In this document: one piece after another, positions 23,770-33,047 of the stretch
Layout of the letters: the number at the start of each line of letters is the position of its first letter
Numbering within the stretch: position 1 is the first letter of the stretch
DNA from: Roseburia sp. CAG:10041_57
Lineage (GTDB): Bacteria; Bacillota; Clostridia; Lachnospirales; Lachnospiraceae
Assembly (NCBI GenBank): GCA_001916965.1
Contig: MNTL01000005.1
Coordinates: 1,063-65,062 of the forward strand
Direction of reading: 5' to 3'
DNA: 64,000 bases
The notes under the pieces: model-generated
Told to the model about the DNA's origin: nothing
Seen by the model: the letters and a program-made list of their open reading frames with translations, nothing else
Database searches by the model: none
Program-made: the position numbers and the translations under genes

Positions 23770-26424
23770 ATGGAAAACTATGGAGTAAACGATTTGAGAA
23801 GAATGTTTCTCGAATTTTTTGAAAGCAAAGGACATCTGGCAATGAAGAGCTTCTCTTTAGTGCCTCATAATGATAACAGTCTGTTGATCATCAATTCAGG
23901 TATGGCACCTCTCAAGCCATATTTTACCGGACAGGAGATTCCACCCAGACGTAGAGTGACAACCTGTCAGAAGTGTGTCAGAACAGGTGATATCGAGAAT
24001 GTAGGTAAGACGGCAAGACATCTTACTTTCTTTGAAATGCTTGGTAACTTCTCTTTTGGAGATTATTTTAAGCATGAATCTCTGGCATGGAGCTGGGAAT
24101 TCCTGACAAAAGTAGTAGGACTTGATCCTGAGAGGTTATATCCTTCTATTTACAGTGAAGATGACGAAGCATTCCATATCTGGACAGACGAGATTGGTGT
24201 CCCGGCAGAAAAGATTACCAGATTCTACCGTGATCCTGAGACTGGAGAATGTGATAACTTCTGGGAGCATGGCGCTGGTCCATGTGGTCCATGTTCTGAG
24301 ATCTATTATGACAGAGGTATCAAGTATGGCTGCGGTAAGCCTGATTGCAAGGTAGGCTGTGACTGCGACCGTTTCATGGAAGTATGGAATAATGTATTTA
24401 CACAGTTCGATGGTGATGGACATGGTAACTATTCAGAACTGGAACAGAAGAATATTGATACAGGCATGGGTCTTGAGAGACTTGCAGTTGTAGTACAGGA
24501 TGTAGATACTGTATTTGATATTAATACAATGAAAGCAATCCGTGACAAGATCTGTGAAGTAGCAGGTGTAGAATATCAGAAGGATGAGAAGACAGATGTA
24601 TCTATCCGTCTGATCACAGACCATATGCGTTCTTCAACATTCATGATCTCTGATGGTATCCTTCCATCTAATGAAGGTAGAGGATATGTACTGAGAAGAC
24701 TCATCCGCCGTGTTGCAAGACATGGAAGACTGCTTGGAATCGAAGGCAAGTTCCTGACCAAGATCGCACAGACAGTTATTGATGAGTGTAAAGATGGTTA
24801 TCCAGAACTGGAAGAGAAGAAAGACTTTATCTTCAACGTTCTGATTCAGGAAGAAGATAAATTCAGCAAGACAATCGATCAGGGACTTTCTATTCTGAAT
24901 GATATGGAAGAGAAGCTGAATCAGGAAGGCAGGAAAGTACTTGCAGGAGCAGACGCTTTCAAGCTATATGATACTTACGGATTCCCTATTGACCTGACAA
25001 TTGAGATTCTGGAAGAAAAAGGCTTCACAGTAGATGAAGAGGGCTTCCAGGCTGCAATGAAAGAGCAGAAAGAGACTGCACGTAAAGCACGTAAAGTAAC
25101 CAATTATATGGGTGCTGACGTTACTGTATATGAATCCATTGATCCAAGTATCACAAGTAAATTTGTAGGTTATGACAGATTAACACATCAGTCTAAAGTA
25201 ACAGTTCTGACTACAGAGGATGAACTGGTAGACGCACTGACTGATGGACAGACAGGAACAATCATTGTAGATGAGACTCCTTTCTATGCGACAATGGGTG
25301 GACAGGAAGCAGATACAGGTGTGATTACACTTCCAGATGCTGAATTCCGGGTAAAAGATACAATCAAGCTTCTTGGTGGCAAGATTGGACATGTCGGTGT
25401 TGTTACAAAGGGTATGATCAAAGTAGGCGACACTGTTACGCTGAGTGTAGATGCTGCAAAGAGAGCAGATACATGTAAGAACCACAGTGCAACACACTTA
25501 TTACAGAAGGCATTGAGAAATGTTCTCGGTTCTCATGTAGAACAGGCAGGTTCTTTTGTAAATGAAGACAGATTAAGATTTGACTTTACTCATTTCCAGG
25601 CTATGACCCAGGAAGAGATTGCCAAGGTTGAACAGCAGGTAGTAGAGCAGATTGCTAATAATCTTCCTGTTGTAACAGAAAACCTGTCATTGGAAGAAGC
25701 CAAGAAGACTGGTGCAATGGCATTGTTCGGTGAGAAATACGGTGATGTAGTCCGCGTTGTCAAGATGGGTGATTACTCAACCGAACTTTGTGGTGGTACA
25801 CATGTACCAAATACAGGTGCTATTATGGCATTTAAGATTCTTTCTGAGAGTGGTGTTGCTGCCGGTGTCAGAAGAATTGAAGCATTAACAGGTAATGGCG
25901 TATTACGTTATTATAAAGAATTAGAAGAAACTATTGATAAGAGTGCTAAGATTGTAAAGACAACTCCGGCTGGACTGACAGAGCGTCTGGAACATCTGAT
26001 GGCTGAAATGAAAGCATTGCAGAGTGAGAATGAATCTCTCAAGAGCAAGGCTGCTAAGGAAGCCCTTGGAGACGTTATGGACAAGACTGTTGAAATCAAG
26101 GGTGTGAAGCTTCTGGCTGCCAAGGTAGATGGTGTAGATATGAATGCTCTCCGTGATCTGGGCGATCAGCTCAAGGCTAAACTTGGTGAAGGCGTAGTTG
26201 TACTGGCATCTGTTGCAGATGGCAAGGTGAATTTAATCGCAATGGCTACAGATGAAGCAATGGCAAAGGGCGCGCATGCAGGCAATCTGATCAAGGGCAT
26301 TGCGGCTCTTGTAGGTGGCGGCGGTGGCGGTCGTCCTAACATGGCTCAGGCAGGCGGTAAGAATCCTGCAGGAGTAGATCAGGCAATTGCAGAAGTAGCT
26401 AAAGTATTGGAGAATCAGCTGTAA
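23770..26424 (+). CDS. alaS: Alanine--tRNA ligase
   Basis: Charges tRNA-Ala and edits mischarged Ser or Gly. The 884-aa length is normal. The class II core with the alanine-specific start (LRRMFLEFFESKGHLAMKSFSLVPHNDNSLL) is followed by the tRNA-recognition domain. The editing domain has the zinc motif HSATHLLQ...CGGTH. Near the end is the oligomerisation/C-Ala domain with a glycine run (VGGGGGGRPNMAQAGG). GGAGGATAAACC precedes the ATG. No T-box leader is seen in the 57 bases between the terminator and the start codon. rpsU follows on its own promoter. Confidence 0.97.
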   Translation: MENYGVNDLRRMFLEFFESKGHLAMKSFSLVPHNDNSLLIINSGMAPLKPYFTGQEIPPRRRVTTCQKCVRTGDIENVGKTARHLTFFEMLGNFSFGDYFKHESLAWSWEFLTKVVGLDPERLYPSIYSEDDEAFHIWTDEIGVPAEKITRFYRDPETGECDNFWEHGAGPCGPCSEIYYDRGIKYGCGKPDCKVGCDCDRFMEVWNNVFTQFDGDGHGNYSELEQKNIDTGMGLERLAVVVQDVDTVFDINTMKAIRDKICEVAGVEYQKDEKTDVSIRLITDHMRSSTFMISDGILPSNEGRGYVLRRLIRRVARHGRLLGIEGKFLTKIAQTVIDECKDGYPELEEKKDFIFNVLIQEEDKFSKTIDQGLSILNDMEEKLNQEGRKVLAGADAFKLYDTYGFPIDLTIEILEEKGFTVDEEGFQAAMKEQKETARKARKVTNYMGADVTVYESIDPSITSKFVGYDRLTHQSKVTVLTTEDELVDALTDGQTGTIIVDETPFYATMGGQEADTGVITLPDAEFRVKDTIKLLGGKIGHVGVVTKGMIKVGDTVTLSVDAAKRADTCKNHSATHLLQKALRNVLGSHVEQAGSFVNEDRLRFDFTHFQAMTQEEIAKVEQQVVEQIANNLPVVTENLSLEEAKKTGAMALFGEKYGDVVRVVKMGDYSTELCGGTHVPNTGAIMAFKILSESGVAAGVRRIEALTGNGVLRYYKELEETIDKSAKIVKTTPAGLTERLEHLMAEMKALQSENESLKSKAAKEALGDVMDKTVEIKGVKLLAAKVDGVDMNALRDLGDQLKAKLGEGVVVLASVADGKVNLIAMATDEAMAKGAHAGNLIKGIAALVGGGGGGRPNMAQAGGKNPAGVDQAIAEVAKVLENQL

Positions 26425-26468
26425 TTTCGCATAAAGAACAAAAAAATAAAAAAATATGCAAAAAACTG

Positions 26469-26496
26469 TTGACGTATTCAAGATATCTGATATAAT
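26469..26496 (+). promoter_or_regulatory. rpsU promoter
   Basis: TTGACG (26469-26474), a 16-base spacer and TATAAT (26491-26496) lie 77 bases before rpsU. Strong, as expected for a ribosomal protein gene. Confidence 0.75.
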
Positions 26497-26572
26497 CTTA
26501 GGTGTGCAATTAAGTATACCCGAACAGTCTGGCACACAATAATAGGGCTGGAGGGAGGTTAGGTGTGATAGC

Positions 26573-26749
26573 ATGTCAAATGTAATCGTAAAAGAAAACG
26601 AAACTTTAGACAGCGCTTTACGTAGATTCAAGAGAAGTTGTGCGAAAGCCGGAATTCAGCAGGAAATCCGTAAAAGAGAGCATTACGAGAAGCCAAGCGT
26701 AAAACGTAAGAAGAAGTCTGAAGCAGCTAGAAAACGTAAATATAATTAA
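26573..26749 (+). CDS. rpsU: 30S ribosomal protein S21
   Basis: A 58-aa, very basic protein beginning MSNVIVKENETLDSALRRFKR and ending in Lys/Arg clusters, matching bacterial S21, which sits by the 16S rRNA 3' end on the small subunit. AGGTG at 26561-26565 precedes the ATG at 26573. It has its own promoter and terminator and is not linked to dnaG/rpoD here. Confidence 0.96.
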   Translation: MSNVIVKENETLDSALRRFKRSCAKAGIQQEIRKREHYEKPSVKRKKKSEAARKRKYN

Positions 26750-26793
26750 TAAGTACAATGGAACACCTGAAGGTGGTTTCATTGCCATGAATG

Positions 26794-26824
26794 AATCCTT
26801 GGCAATACTGCCAGGGATTTTTTC
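26794..26824 (+). terminator. Terminator after rpsU
   Basis: AATCCTTGGCA (26794-26804) pairs with TGCCAGGGATT (26809-26819), with one T-G pair, followed by TTTTTT. Confidence 0.88.
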
Positions 26825-26856
26825 GTTCTAAGGTAGATGAGGGAGAGTAGTGAATC

Positions 26857-27435
26857 ATGTGGATCAGAGAATTTGCCGGATATGATTTTTATCATTTGAC
26901 GGCGTGTTTCTTTTTGTTTAGTGTGTTAGGCTGGATGGTAGAATCCATATATATGTCATTCTGCAATCATAAACTGACTAACAGAGGATTTATGACAGGT
27001 CCATTTTGTCCAATTTATGGAGTGGGAGCTGTGGTTGGATATCTGGTTTTGCATCCGTTTGCCAATAATCTGGTAGCTCTGTATTTTGTCGGAGCTGTCC
27101 TGGCAACGGTGTTTGAATATCTGGTAGCCAAGCTTATGCTTCGTCTGTTTGGAGAAGTATGGTGGGACTATCATGACAAACCATGTAATTATAAGGGGAT
27201 TGTATGTCTGGAGAGTACAATTGCCTGGGGCTTCTATGCAGTCATTATTATTACTTTTTTGTTTGATAAGATTATGAAGCTGATTGACAGATATCCTGTC
27301 GCCTGGGGAATCAGAACCATCGGACTGGTGTTTGTCATGGCACTGTTTGATTTTGGATATCATTTTGCAGTGGCAACAGGAATCAGTGGGAAGTGCAGAA
27401 GATATATTTCAGAATACATAGAAAGTAGAAAATAA
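26857..27435 (+). CDS. PF06541 integral membrane protein (putative ABC-transporter type IV family)
   Basis: A 192-aa membrane protein with about five hydrophobic helices. The segment FSVLGWMVESIYMSF, the NRGFMTGPFCPIYGVGAV motif and the YLVAKLMLRLFGEVWWDY motif are characteristic of PF06541, a family common in Clostridia and of unproven function. The family name implies transport but no ATPase or partner is nearby. It is read in the same direction as the D,D-carboxypeptidase that follows at 27495. Confidence 0.8.
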   Translation: MWIREFAGYDFYHLTACFFLFSVLGWMVESIYMSFCNHKLTNRGFMTGPFCPIYGVGAVVGYLVLHPFANNLVALYFVGAVLATVFEYLVAKLMLRLFGEVWWDYHDKPCNYKGIVCLESTIAWGFYAVIIITFLFDKIMKLIDRYPVAWGIRTIGLVFVMALFDFGYHFAVATGISGKCRRYISEYIESRK

Positions 27436-27494
27436 GAGTATAAAAAGATTTTTCGATTCATAGATTGTTTTTAAGAGATGTAAGAGGCGATTCT

Positions 27495-28676
27495 ATGAAT
27501 AAAACGAAGAAAACGTGGATAAGAATATTAAGTGCTGTGCTCATATGGATAGAAGTATTGATGATGCCAATCTGCAGGATGGAAGTATGTGCACAGATAG
27601 AGCTTACATCCCCAAGTGCAATCTTGATGGAGGCATCTACGGGGACTGTTTTATTTGAAAAAAATCCGGACGAAGTCAGAAGTCCAGCCAGCATCACGAA
27701 GATCATGACCTTATTACTGATTTTTGAAAATCTGGAAAAGGGCAAGATCAAGCTGGAGGATGAAGTGGTGACGAGTGCCCACGCCAAGTCGATGGGAGGA
27801 TCGCAGGTCTTTCTGGAAGAAGGAGAGATACAGACAGTTGATACATTGATCAAGTGTATTACAGTAGCCAGCGGCAATGATGCTTCTGTAGCCATGGCTG
27901 AATATATTGCAGGCAGTGAAGGCGGATTTGTGAATATGATGAATGAGAAAGCTGCACAGTTGGGAATGGATAATACACATTTTCTGGATTGCTGCGGTCT
28001 GACATCAGACAGCGGACATCATACAACAGCCCGTGATGTGGCAACTATGTCCAGAGAATTGATTAACAGATACCCTGCGATATATGAATATACGAAGATA
28101 TGGATGGAAGATATTACCCATGTGACCAGACAGGGAAGCAAGCCTTTTACCTTATCCAGTACCAATAAACTGTTAAAACAGTATCCATGGGCAACGGGAT
28201 TGAAGACTGGTTCGACCAGTACTGCAAAATACTGTTTCAGTGCAACGGCGAACAAGGATGGAATAGACATGATCGCGGTTGTGATGGGAGCACCTGATTT
28301 TAAAGTGCGTTTTGCAGAGGCGAAAAGCCTGTTGGAATATGGGTTTGCCATGACCAGATTATATGTGGATGAGAACAGGGAACCGCTGGAAACTGTCAAG
28401 GTTGCAGGTGGAAAAGAGACACAGGTTGCCGTAGTCCCGGAAGGTGAATTTCGTTATCTGGATACATCGGGAGCAGATTTTAGTCAGATCATAAAGACAT
28501 ACGAATACAGGGATGATCTGTCTGCACCTTTTGAACAGGGAGAAGAAGCGGGCAGAATCAGATATACGCTGAACGGGCAGGAGCTTGGCAGTGTTGCCAT
28601 GCTGACGGTTCAGTCTGTAGAGCGCGCCGGTATATGGGATTATTTATACAGGGTATATAAGTTGTATCTGCTCTAG
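27495..28676 (+). CDS. D-alanyl-D-alanine carboxypeptidase (PBP5/DacF family)
   Basis: Penicillin-binding protein that trims the terminal D-Ala from peptidoglycan stem peptides. Start at 27495 (MNKTKKTWIRILSAV) after AAGAGG. A signal peptide covers about the first 30 residues. Active-site motifs of the S11 family are present: SxxK as SITK (about residue 64), SGN in VASGNDASV and KTG in GLKTGSTSTA. A C-terminal PBP5-like beta domain (about 285-375) and a short hydrophobic end could attach it to the membrane. A paralogue lies at 55740. The stop (TAG 28674-28676) shares its last base with a GTG, but the next gene probably starts at 28712. Confidence 0.93.
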   Translation: MNKTKKTWIRILSAVLIWIEVLMMPICRMEVCAQIELTSPSAILMEASTGTVLFEKNPDEVRSPASITKIMTLLLIFENLEKGKIKLEDEVVTSAHAKSMGGSQVFLEEGEIQTVDTLIKCITVASGNDASVAMAEYIAGSEGGFVNMMNEKAAQLGMDNTHFLDCCGLTSDSGHHTTARDVATMSRELINRYPAIYEYTKIWMEDITHVTRQGSKPFTLSSTNKLLKQYPWATGLKTGSTSTAKYCFSATANKDGIDMIAVVMGAPDFKVRFAEAKSLLEYGFAMTRLYVDENREPLETVKVAGGKETQVAVVPEGEFRYLDTSGADFSQIIKTYEYRDDLSAPFEQGEEAGRIRYTLNGQELGSVAMLTVQSVERAGIWDYLYRVYKLYLL

Positions 28677-28711
28677 TGCAGATATCTGGGGAGACGAAGA
28701 GGAGTAGAAGG

Positions 28712-29569
28712 ATGATAAAAGTGGTCATTATTCTGCTGTTGATAATAATTGCAGCATTACTGATTGTAGGTGTGGTAGATGGAAATCGTTTTGTGGTAGC
28801 AAAACAGCAATTTGTTTTGCCGAATTTAAGGAAAAACTGCCGCTTTGTTATGGTTTCCGATCTACATAATAAGGTGTATGGAAAAGACAATGATAAGGTT
28901 ATCCGGGAGATTGAACAGGCAAATCCGGATTTTATCCTTATAGTTGGAGATCTGGTGACTTCACATCAGGATGAACCGGTAGATACGGGAATCCAGTTTG
29001 TAAATGCACTGAGTGGAAAATACAGGATTTATTATTCGCCAGGTAATCATGAATCCAAACTCAAGTACAGAGCAGATTATTATGGAGATATGTACAACAG
29101 GCTGATGAAGGGTATTCAGCATGAGAATGTGAAAATACTCAGTGATGAAACAATCAGACTGGAAGAGTATGGAATAGCACTGACGGGATTTGAACTGGGC
29201 CTGGAATATTTCAAACGCTTTAAGAAACGACCTATGCCCCTGGATTATATGAATAGAAAACTGGGGAAACCATTAAAAGAATATTGTAATATTCTGATGG
29301 CGCATAACCCGGAGTATTTTGAAGAATATGCAAAGTGGGGGGCTGATCTGGTGCTGTCAGGGCATGTGCATGGCGGCATTATGAGATTACCGCTGGTTGG
29401 CGGTGTCATTTCACCGGCTTATACGCTCTTTCCAAAGTATGATGGTGGAATTTTCCATAGTGGGAAGACAACAATGCTGCTTGGCAGAGGAATGGGATCG
29501 CATACGATACAGCTTCGTTTCTTCAACCCTGCGGAGTTATATGTTGTTGATCTGGTGAAAGGAGAGTAG
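28712..29569 (+). CDS. Membrane-anchored metallophosphoesterase (YkuE/YaeI type)
   Basis: Calcineurin-like phosphoesterase with one N-terminal transmembrane helix (about 3-22). Metal-binding motifs appear in order: SDLHN, GDLVT, GNHE and GHVHGG. The start at 28712 follows AGGAG at 28700-28704; an in-frame GTG at 28676 would overlap the previous stop and put charged residues ahead of the anchor. Relatives act on lipid-linked or envelope phosphoesters such as UDP-diacylglucosamine. The substrate here is unknown. The gene lies between dacF-like and scpA with tiny gaps, likely one operon. Confidence 0.88.
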   Translation: MIKVVIILLLIIIAALLIVGVVDGNRFVVAKQQFVLPNLRKNCRFVMVSDLHNKVYGKDNDKVIREIEQANPDFILIVGDLVTSHQDEPVDTGIQFVNALSGKYRIYYSPGNHESKLKYRADYYGDMYNRLMKGIQHENVKILSDETIRLEEYGIALTGFELGLEYFKRFKKRPMPLDYMNRKLGKPLKEYCNILMAHNPEYFEEYAKWGADLVLSGHVHGGIMRLPLVGGVISPAYTLFPKYDGGIFHSGKTTMLLGRGMGSHTIQLRFFNPAELYVVDLVKGE

Positions 29570-29572
29570 AAG

Positions 29573-30322
29573 ATGGCACTTTCTGTAAAGCTGGAGGTCT
29601 TTGAGGGACCTCTTGATTTGCTGCTGCATCTGATTGAGAAGAATAAAATAGATATTTATGATATTCCTATCGTAGAAGTAACAGATCAGTATCTGGAATA
29701 CATCAGACAGATGGAACATGAAGATATGAATGTCATGAGTGAATTCCTTGTCATGGCGGCTACCCTGTTGGACATTAAGTGCCGTATGCTGCTTCCAAAA
29801 GAAGTAAATGAAGAAGGCGAAGAGGAAGATCCAAGAGCAGAACTTGTACAGAAGCTTCTGGAATATAAGATGTATAAATATATGTCATATGAGTTGCGTG
29901 ACAGACAGGTCGATGCAGCAAAGAGCTGGTATAAGAGACCTATGCTGCCTAAGGAAGTAGAGGATTATCACTATCCTGTGGATTATGAGGAACTGCTTGG
30001 AGATATGAATCTTGCCAAGCTGCATGAAATATTCAAGTCATGTATTCGGAGACAGGAAGACAAGATTGACCCGATCAGAAGCCAGTTTGGTAAGATTGAG
30101 AAGGACGAGATCAATCTGGAAGAGAAGCAGGGGTATATTGAAGAATTTGTAAAGAATCATAAGAAATTCAGTTTCCGTAATCTGTTGGAGAGGCAGGGAA
30201 GCAAGATGGAGATCATTGTAACATTTCTTGCTGTTCTTGAAATGATGAAGCAGGGAATCCTTTCTGTTGAGCAGGAGGATACCTTCGGAGATATTATGAT
30301 CACATCAAGCCTGGCTGCATGA
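29573..30322 (+). CDS. scpA: Segregation and condensation protein A
   Basis: Kleisin subunit bridging the SMC heads in the chromosome-condensing Smc-ScpAB complex. The 249-aa length is standard. The N-terminal signature VKLEVFEGPLDLLLHLIEKNKIDIYDIPI region, an acidic middle (EEGEEEDPRAE) and the C-terminal winged helix (KFSFRNLLERQGSKMEIIVTFLAVLEMMKQG) are clear. GGAGAGTAGAAG precedes the ATG, 3 bases after the previous stop. scpB follows 47 bases on. Confidence 0.97.
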   Translation: MALSVKLEVFEGPLDLLLHLIEKNKIDIYDIPIVEVTDQYLEYIRQMEHEDMNVMSEFLVMAATLLDIKCRMLLPKEVNEEGEEEDPRAELVQKLLEYKMYKYMSYELRDRQVDAAKSWYKRPMLPKEVEDYHYPVDYEELLGDMNLAKLHEIFKSCIRRQEDKIDPIRSQFGKIEKDEINLEEKQGYIEEFVKNHKKFSFRNLLERQGSKMEIIVTFLAVLEMMKQGILSVEQEDTFGDIMITSSLAA

Positions 30323-30369
30323 TGTTGGAGAAATATGGAATACTATATTGATGGGAGAATAAGATAGAG

Positions 30370-30939
30370 GTGGATACAAAGAAAGCAGAGGCAATTATTG
30401 AAGCAGTTCTGTTTGCCATGGGAGATTCGGTAGAATTGTCCAAGCTCACACATGTATTGGAAATGGAACCACAGAAAATCAGAGATATCATTGCCAAGAT
30501 GAATGAAAAATATCAAGAGGAAGACAGAGGAATCTCGATTATTGAATTGGAAGATTCCTATCAGCTGTGTACAAAGCCTGATCTGTATGAGTATCTGATC
30601 AAAGTAGCCAAGGCACCAAGAAAATATGTAATGTCAGATACATTGCTGGAGACTTTGTCTATTGTAGCGTACAAACAGCCGGTAACCAGACTGGAAGTAG
30701 AGAAGATCCGTGGAGTAAGCTGTGACCATGCAATTAACAGATTACTGGAATTTAATCTGATTCAGGAATTGGGAAGACTGGATGCACCAGGGCGTCCATT
30801 GCTTTTTGGAACGACAGAAGAATTCTTAAGAACATTTGGTGTTAAGTCTTTGGGGGATCTGCCTACCTTGAATCAGGAGCAGTTAGACGATTTCAAACAT
30901 CAGGCAGAAGAGGAAGTACAGCTAAAGATTGATATTTGA
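30370..30939 (+). CDS. scpB: Segregation and condensation protein B
   Basis: Partner of ScpA in the Smc complex. The 189-aa protein has two winged-helix domains: about 3-75, and about 95-165 with LETLSIVAYKQPVTRLEVEKIRGVSCDHAI. The translation start is GTG at 30370, with GGGAG about 12 bases upstream. The stop codon (TGA 30937-30939) directly abuts the next gene's -35 box. Confidence 0.96.
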   Translation: MDTKKAEAIIEAVLFAMGDSVELSKLTHVLEMEPQKIRDIIAKMNEKYQEEDRGISIIELEDSYQLCTKPDLYEYLIKVAKAPRKYVMSDTLLETLSIVAYKQPVTRLEVEKIRGVSCDHAINRLLEFNLIQELGRLDAPGRPLLFGTTEEFLRTFGVKSLGDLPTLNQEQLDDFKHQAEEEVQLKIDI

Positions 30940-30967
30940 TTGACAAAATCATTAATAAGTGTAATAA
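30940..30967 (+). promoter_or_regulatory. Promoter of the TetR-HPt gene
   Basis: TTGACA (30940-30945) starts one base after the scpB stop. TAATAA (30962-30967) follows after 16 bases (or AATAAT after 17). This gives the regulator its own transcript separate from scpAB. Confidence 0.65.
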
Positions 30968-31024
30968 TGCTAGAAGAACGTTGTTACTATGTAAACTTAA
31001 CGGTGTTGCGAGGGGCTATGGTTT

Positions 31025-31966
31025 ATGTATGAAAATGGGGAAGACAGCAAGCAGATGCTGATTGAAGACAGTATCGGAAGAAAGATTCTGGATGCTGCAA
31101 TAGAAATTATTAATGAAGAAGGATATGAGAATCTTACGATACGTAAAGTGGCGAAGATGAGCGGCTGCTCGAATTCGGCAATTTACATGAGATTTGAGGA
31201 TAAAGATGCATTGGCAAGGGCTGTAGCAGCGTTGTATGCGAAGCCTTTTCTTCGTCTTATGGATGATAATTACAAAGAGGAAGACAGTTTCATACAGAAT
31301 ATGAATCGTATTGCCAAGGCAGAATATGACAGGATTCAGGAGATGGATTCAGAGTCAGTCCACTTGCAGATGGTTTATCGCGGCAGCCTGCCACAGAATG
31401 AGAATCCTTTTCTGCTCAGACTGGCAGGGTATCTGGAGAATGCTGCTGCCACAGGAGAGATCAGAACAGGTGATTATCTGGAAATGGCATATGTTCTGGC
31501 TGGTTCTTTCTGGGGAGTGGCATATATGCTCAAGTCAGATCAGAACATGGAGCAGGAAATGGCATACCGGATATTGGATACACAGAACAGAATGATGCTT
31601 CACGGTCTTGAAATTGAGCATAATGAGAACAATTTCTGGAATATATTAAGAAGTAAAGGCGTGGATGTAGATAAGGCACTGGAGAGAATGAAGGGTAATA
31701 AGGATGCATATAAAAGCTTCCTTGTTGAATTTTTCGATGATCCGGATTTTGCGGCACTAAGGGAAAGTCTGGGAGAGAACAACACTTCAGATGCTTTTGA
31801 ATACGCACATGGGCTGAAGGGTATGGCTGCTAATTTAGGTCTGGATGCAGTATACCAGCCGTTGAGTAAACTGGTGGAAATATTAAGACAGGGAAGCATG
31901 GAAGGCGCAATGGATGCCTATAAGCAGGTATGCGATGCCTGTAAAGTGGTAACAGCCCTGCTATAG
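31025..31966 (+). CDS. TetR-type DNA-binding protein fused to a C-terminal HPt domain
   Basis: A 313-aa protein. Residues about 15-65 are a TetR helix-turn-helix (AAIEIINEEGYENLTIRKVAKMSGCSNSAIYMRF), followed by a helical TetR ligand-type domain (about 75-195). Residues about 203-310 form a four-helix HPt domain with the phospho-acceptor motif AHGLKGMAANLG; His262 is the expected phosphorylation site. HPt domains shuttle phosphoryl groups between aspartates of receiver domains, and the next gene, overlapping by one base, is a lone receiver. The pair may therefore be a small relay acting directly on a TetR regulator. No histidine kinase adjoins them. AGGGG at 31011-31015 precedes the ATG. The fusion is read in one uninterrupted frame. 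Confidence 0.85.
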   Translation: MYENGEDSKQMLIEDSIGRKILDAAIEIINEEGYENLTIRKVAKMSGCSNSAIYMRFEDKDALARAVAALYAKPFLRLMDDNYKEEDSFIQNMNRIAKAEYDRIQEMDSESVHLQMVYRGSLPQNENPFLLRLAGYLENAAATGEIRTGDYLEMAYVLAGSFWGVAYMLKSDQNMEQEMAYRILDTQNRMMLHGLEIEHNENNFWNILRSKGVDVDKALERMKGNKDAYKSFLVEFFDDPDFAALRESLGENNTSDAFEYAHGLKGMAANLGLDAVYQPLSKLVEILRQGSMEGAMDAYKQVCDACKVVTALL

Positions 31967-32391
31967 TGGAATGGGGTAATAAATTGAATACAAAGAAAAA
32001 GATACTTGTAGTAGATGATAAGGGAATGAACCGTTATATGCTGGGTGGAATATTTCGTGATAACTATGAGATAATAGAAGCTGGCGGCGGTATGGAAGCG
32101 ATTGCGATTATTGACAAGGAGTATGATGAACTGGCGGTAATTCTGCTGGATATCATTATGCCGGGGATAGATGGCTTTGGTGTGCTGGAGCATATGAAAG
32201 AACAGGATTACTTAAACCGTGTTCCTGTAGTAATCGTAACAGATGATTCTTCTGAGGCAACTGCGGTTAAGGCATTTGAGTATAAAGTGGCAGATATGGT
32301 CATCAAACCATTTGAACCCCGTATCATTAAACGAAGAGTAGAGAATATTATAGAGTTGTACGCTTATAAGGAGAAATACGGTAATGCGTGA
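31966..32391 (+). CDS. Stand-alone response-regulator receiver domain
   Basis: A single CheY-like receiver with no output domain (up to 141 aa). The acidic pair VVDD, the phospho-acceptor Asp of LLDIIMP (Asp62), the Thr of VIVTDD (about 92) and the Lys of VIKPFEP (about 114) are all in place. A C-terminal helix (RRVENIIELYAYKEKYG) resembles the linker that usually leads to an output domain. Start is GTG at 31966, overlapping the TetR-HPt stop, or TTG at 31984 with GGGG upstream. The last 8 bases overlap udk. Partnership with the HPt domain upstream is inferred from adjacency. Confidence 0.88.
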   Translation: MEWGNKLNTKKKILVVDDKGMNRYMLGGIFRDNYEIIEAGGGMEAIAIIDKEYDELAVILLDIIMPGIDGFGVLEHMKEQDYLNRVPVVIVTDDSSEATAVKAFEYKVADMVIKPFEPRIIKRRVENIIELYAYKEKYGNA

Positions 32392-33022
32392 AAACGAAGG
32401 ATATAATAGAAAAATCTGTGTACTTGGCGTTGCAGGAGGTTCCGCTTCCGGCAAAACTACAATCATCAATCGGGTAAAGGATTATTTTGGAAATGATATT
32501 GCAGTGATCAGCCATGATAATTATTACAAAGCACATGATGATATGCCTTTTGAAGAGAGATGCAAGCTTAATTATGATCATCCTGATTCCTTTGAATCAG
32601 AGAGAATGGCAGAGGATGTCCGTAAGCTCCTTAAAGGCTATCCCATAGAGATGCCGACTTATGACTATGTAAATCATAACCGTGCGAAAGAGACCATAAC
32701 AGTAGAACCCAAGCCGGTTATTATCATGGAAGGAATTCTTATTCTGGAGAACAGAGAGCTTAGGGATCTGATGGATATTAAGATTTATGTAGATACAGAT
32801 GCAGATGAGCGGCTGATGCGTCGAATCAGAAGAGATATGGTAGAGAGAGGAAGAAGCATCGACTCTATTATTTCACAGTATAGTTCTACTGTGAAGCCAA
32901 TGCATGAAGAGTTTGTGGAACCCTCCAAGAAATATGCAGATATCATTATTCCCCGTGGTGGAGAGAATGCACCGGGAATTGATATGCTGACAACGTATCT
33001 GACGAGGATGCTGCAAGGCTGA
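32384..33022 (+). CDS. udk: Uridine kinase
   Basis: Phosphorylates uridine or cytidine to UMP/CMP in pyrimidine salvage. The 212-aa length is typical. The P-loop GGSASGKTT, the SHDNYYK substrate motif, YDHPDSF and the lid region RRDMVERGRS are present. Clostridial Udk homologues of this type are often close to phosphoribulokinase-like sequences, but the HDNYY and DHPDSF motifs favour uridine kinase. The start codon overlaps the receiver gene by 8 bases, so translation is probably coupled. Confidence 0.94.
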   Translation: MRENEGYNRKICVLGVAGGSASGKTTIINRVKDYFGNDIAVISHDNYYKAHDDMPFEERCKLNYDHPDSFESERMAEDVRKLLKGYPIEMPTYDYVNHNRAKETITVEPKPVIIMEGILILENRELRDLMDIKIYVDTDADERLMRRIRRDMVERGRSIDSIISQYSSTVKPMHEEFVEPSKKYADIIIPRGGENAPGIDMLTTYLTRMLQG

Positions 33023-33047
33023 GAGTAAACGTCATGGAGGTGCGAGC

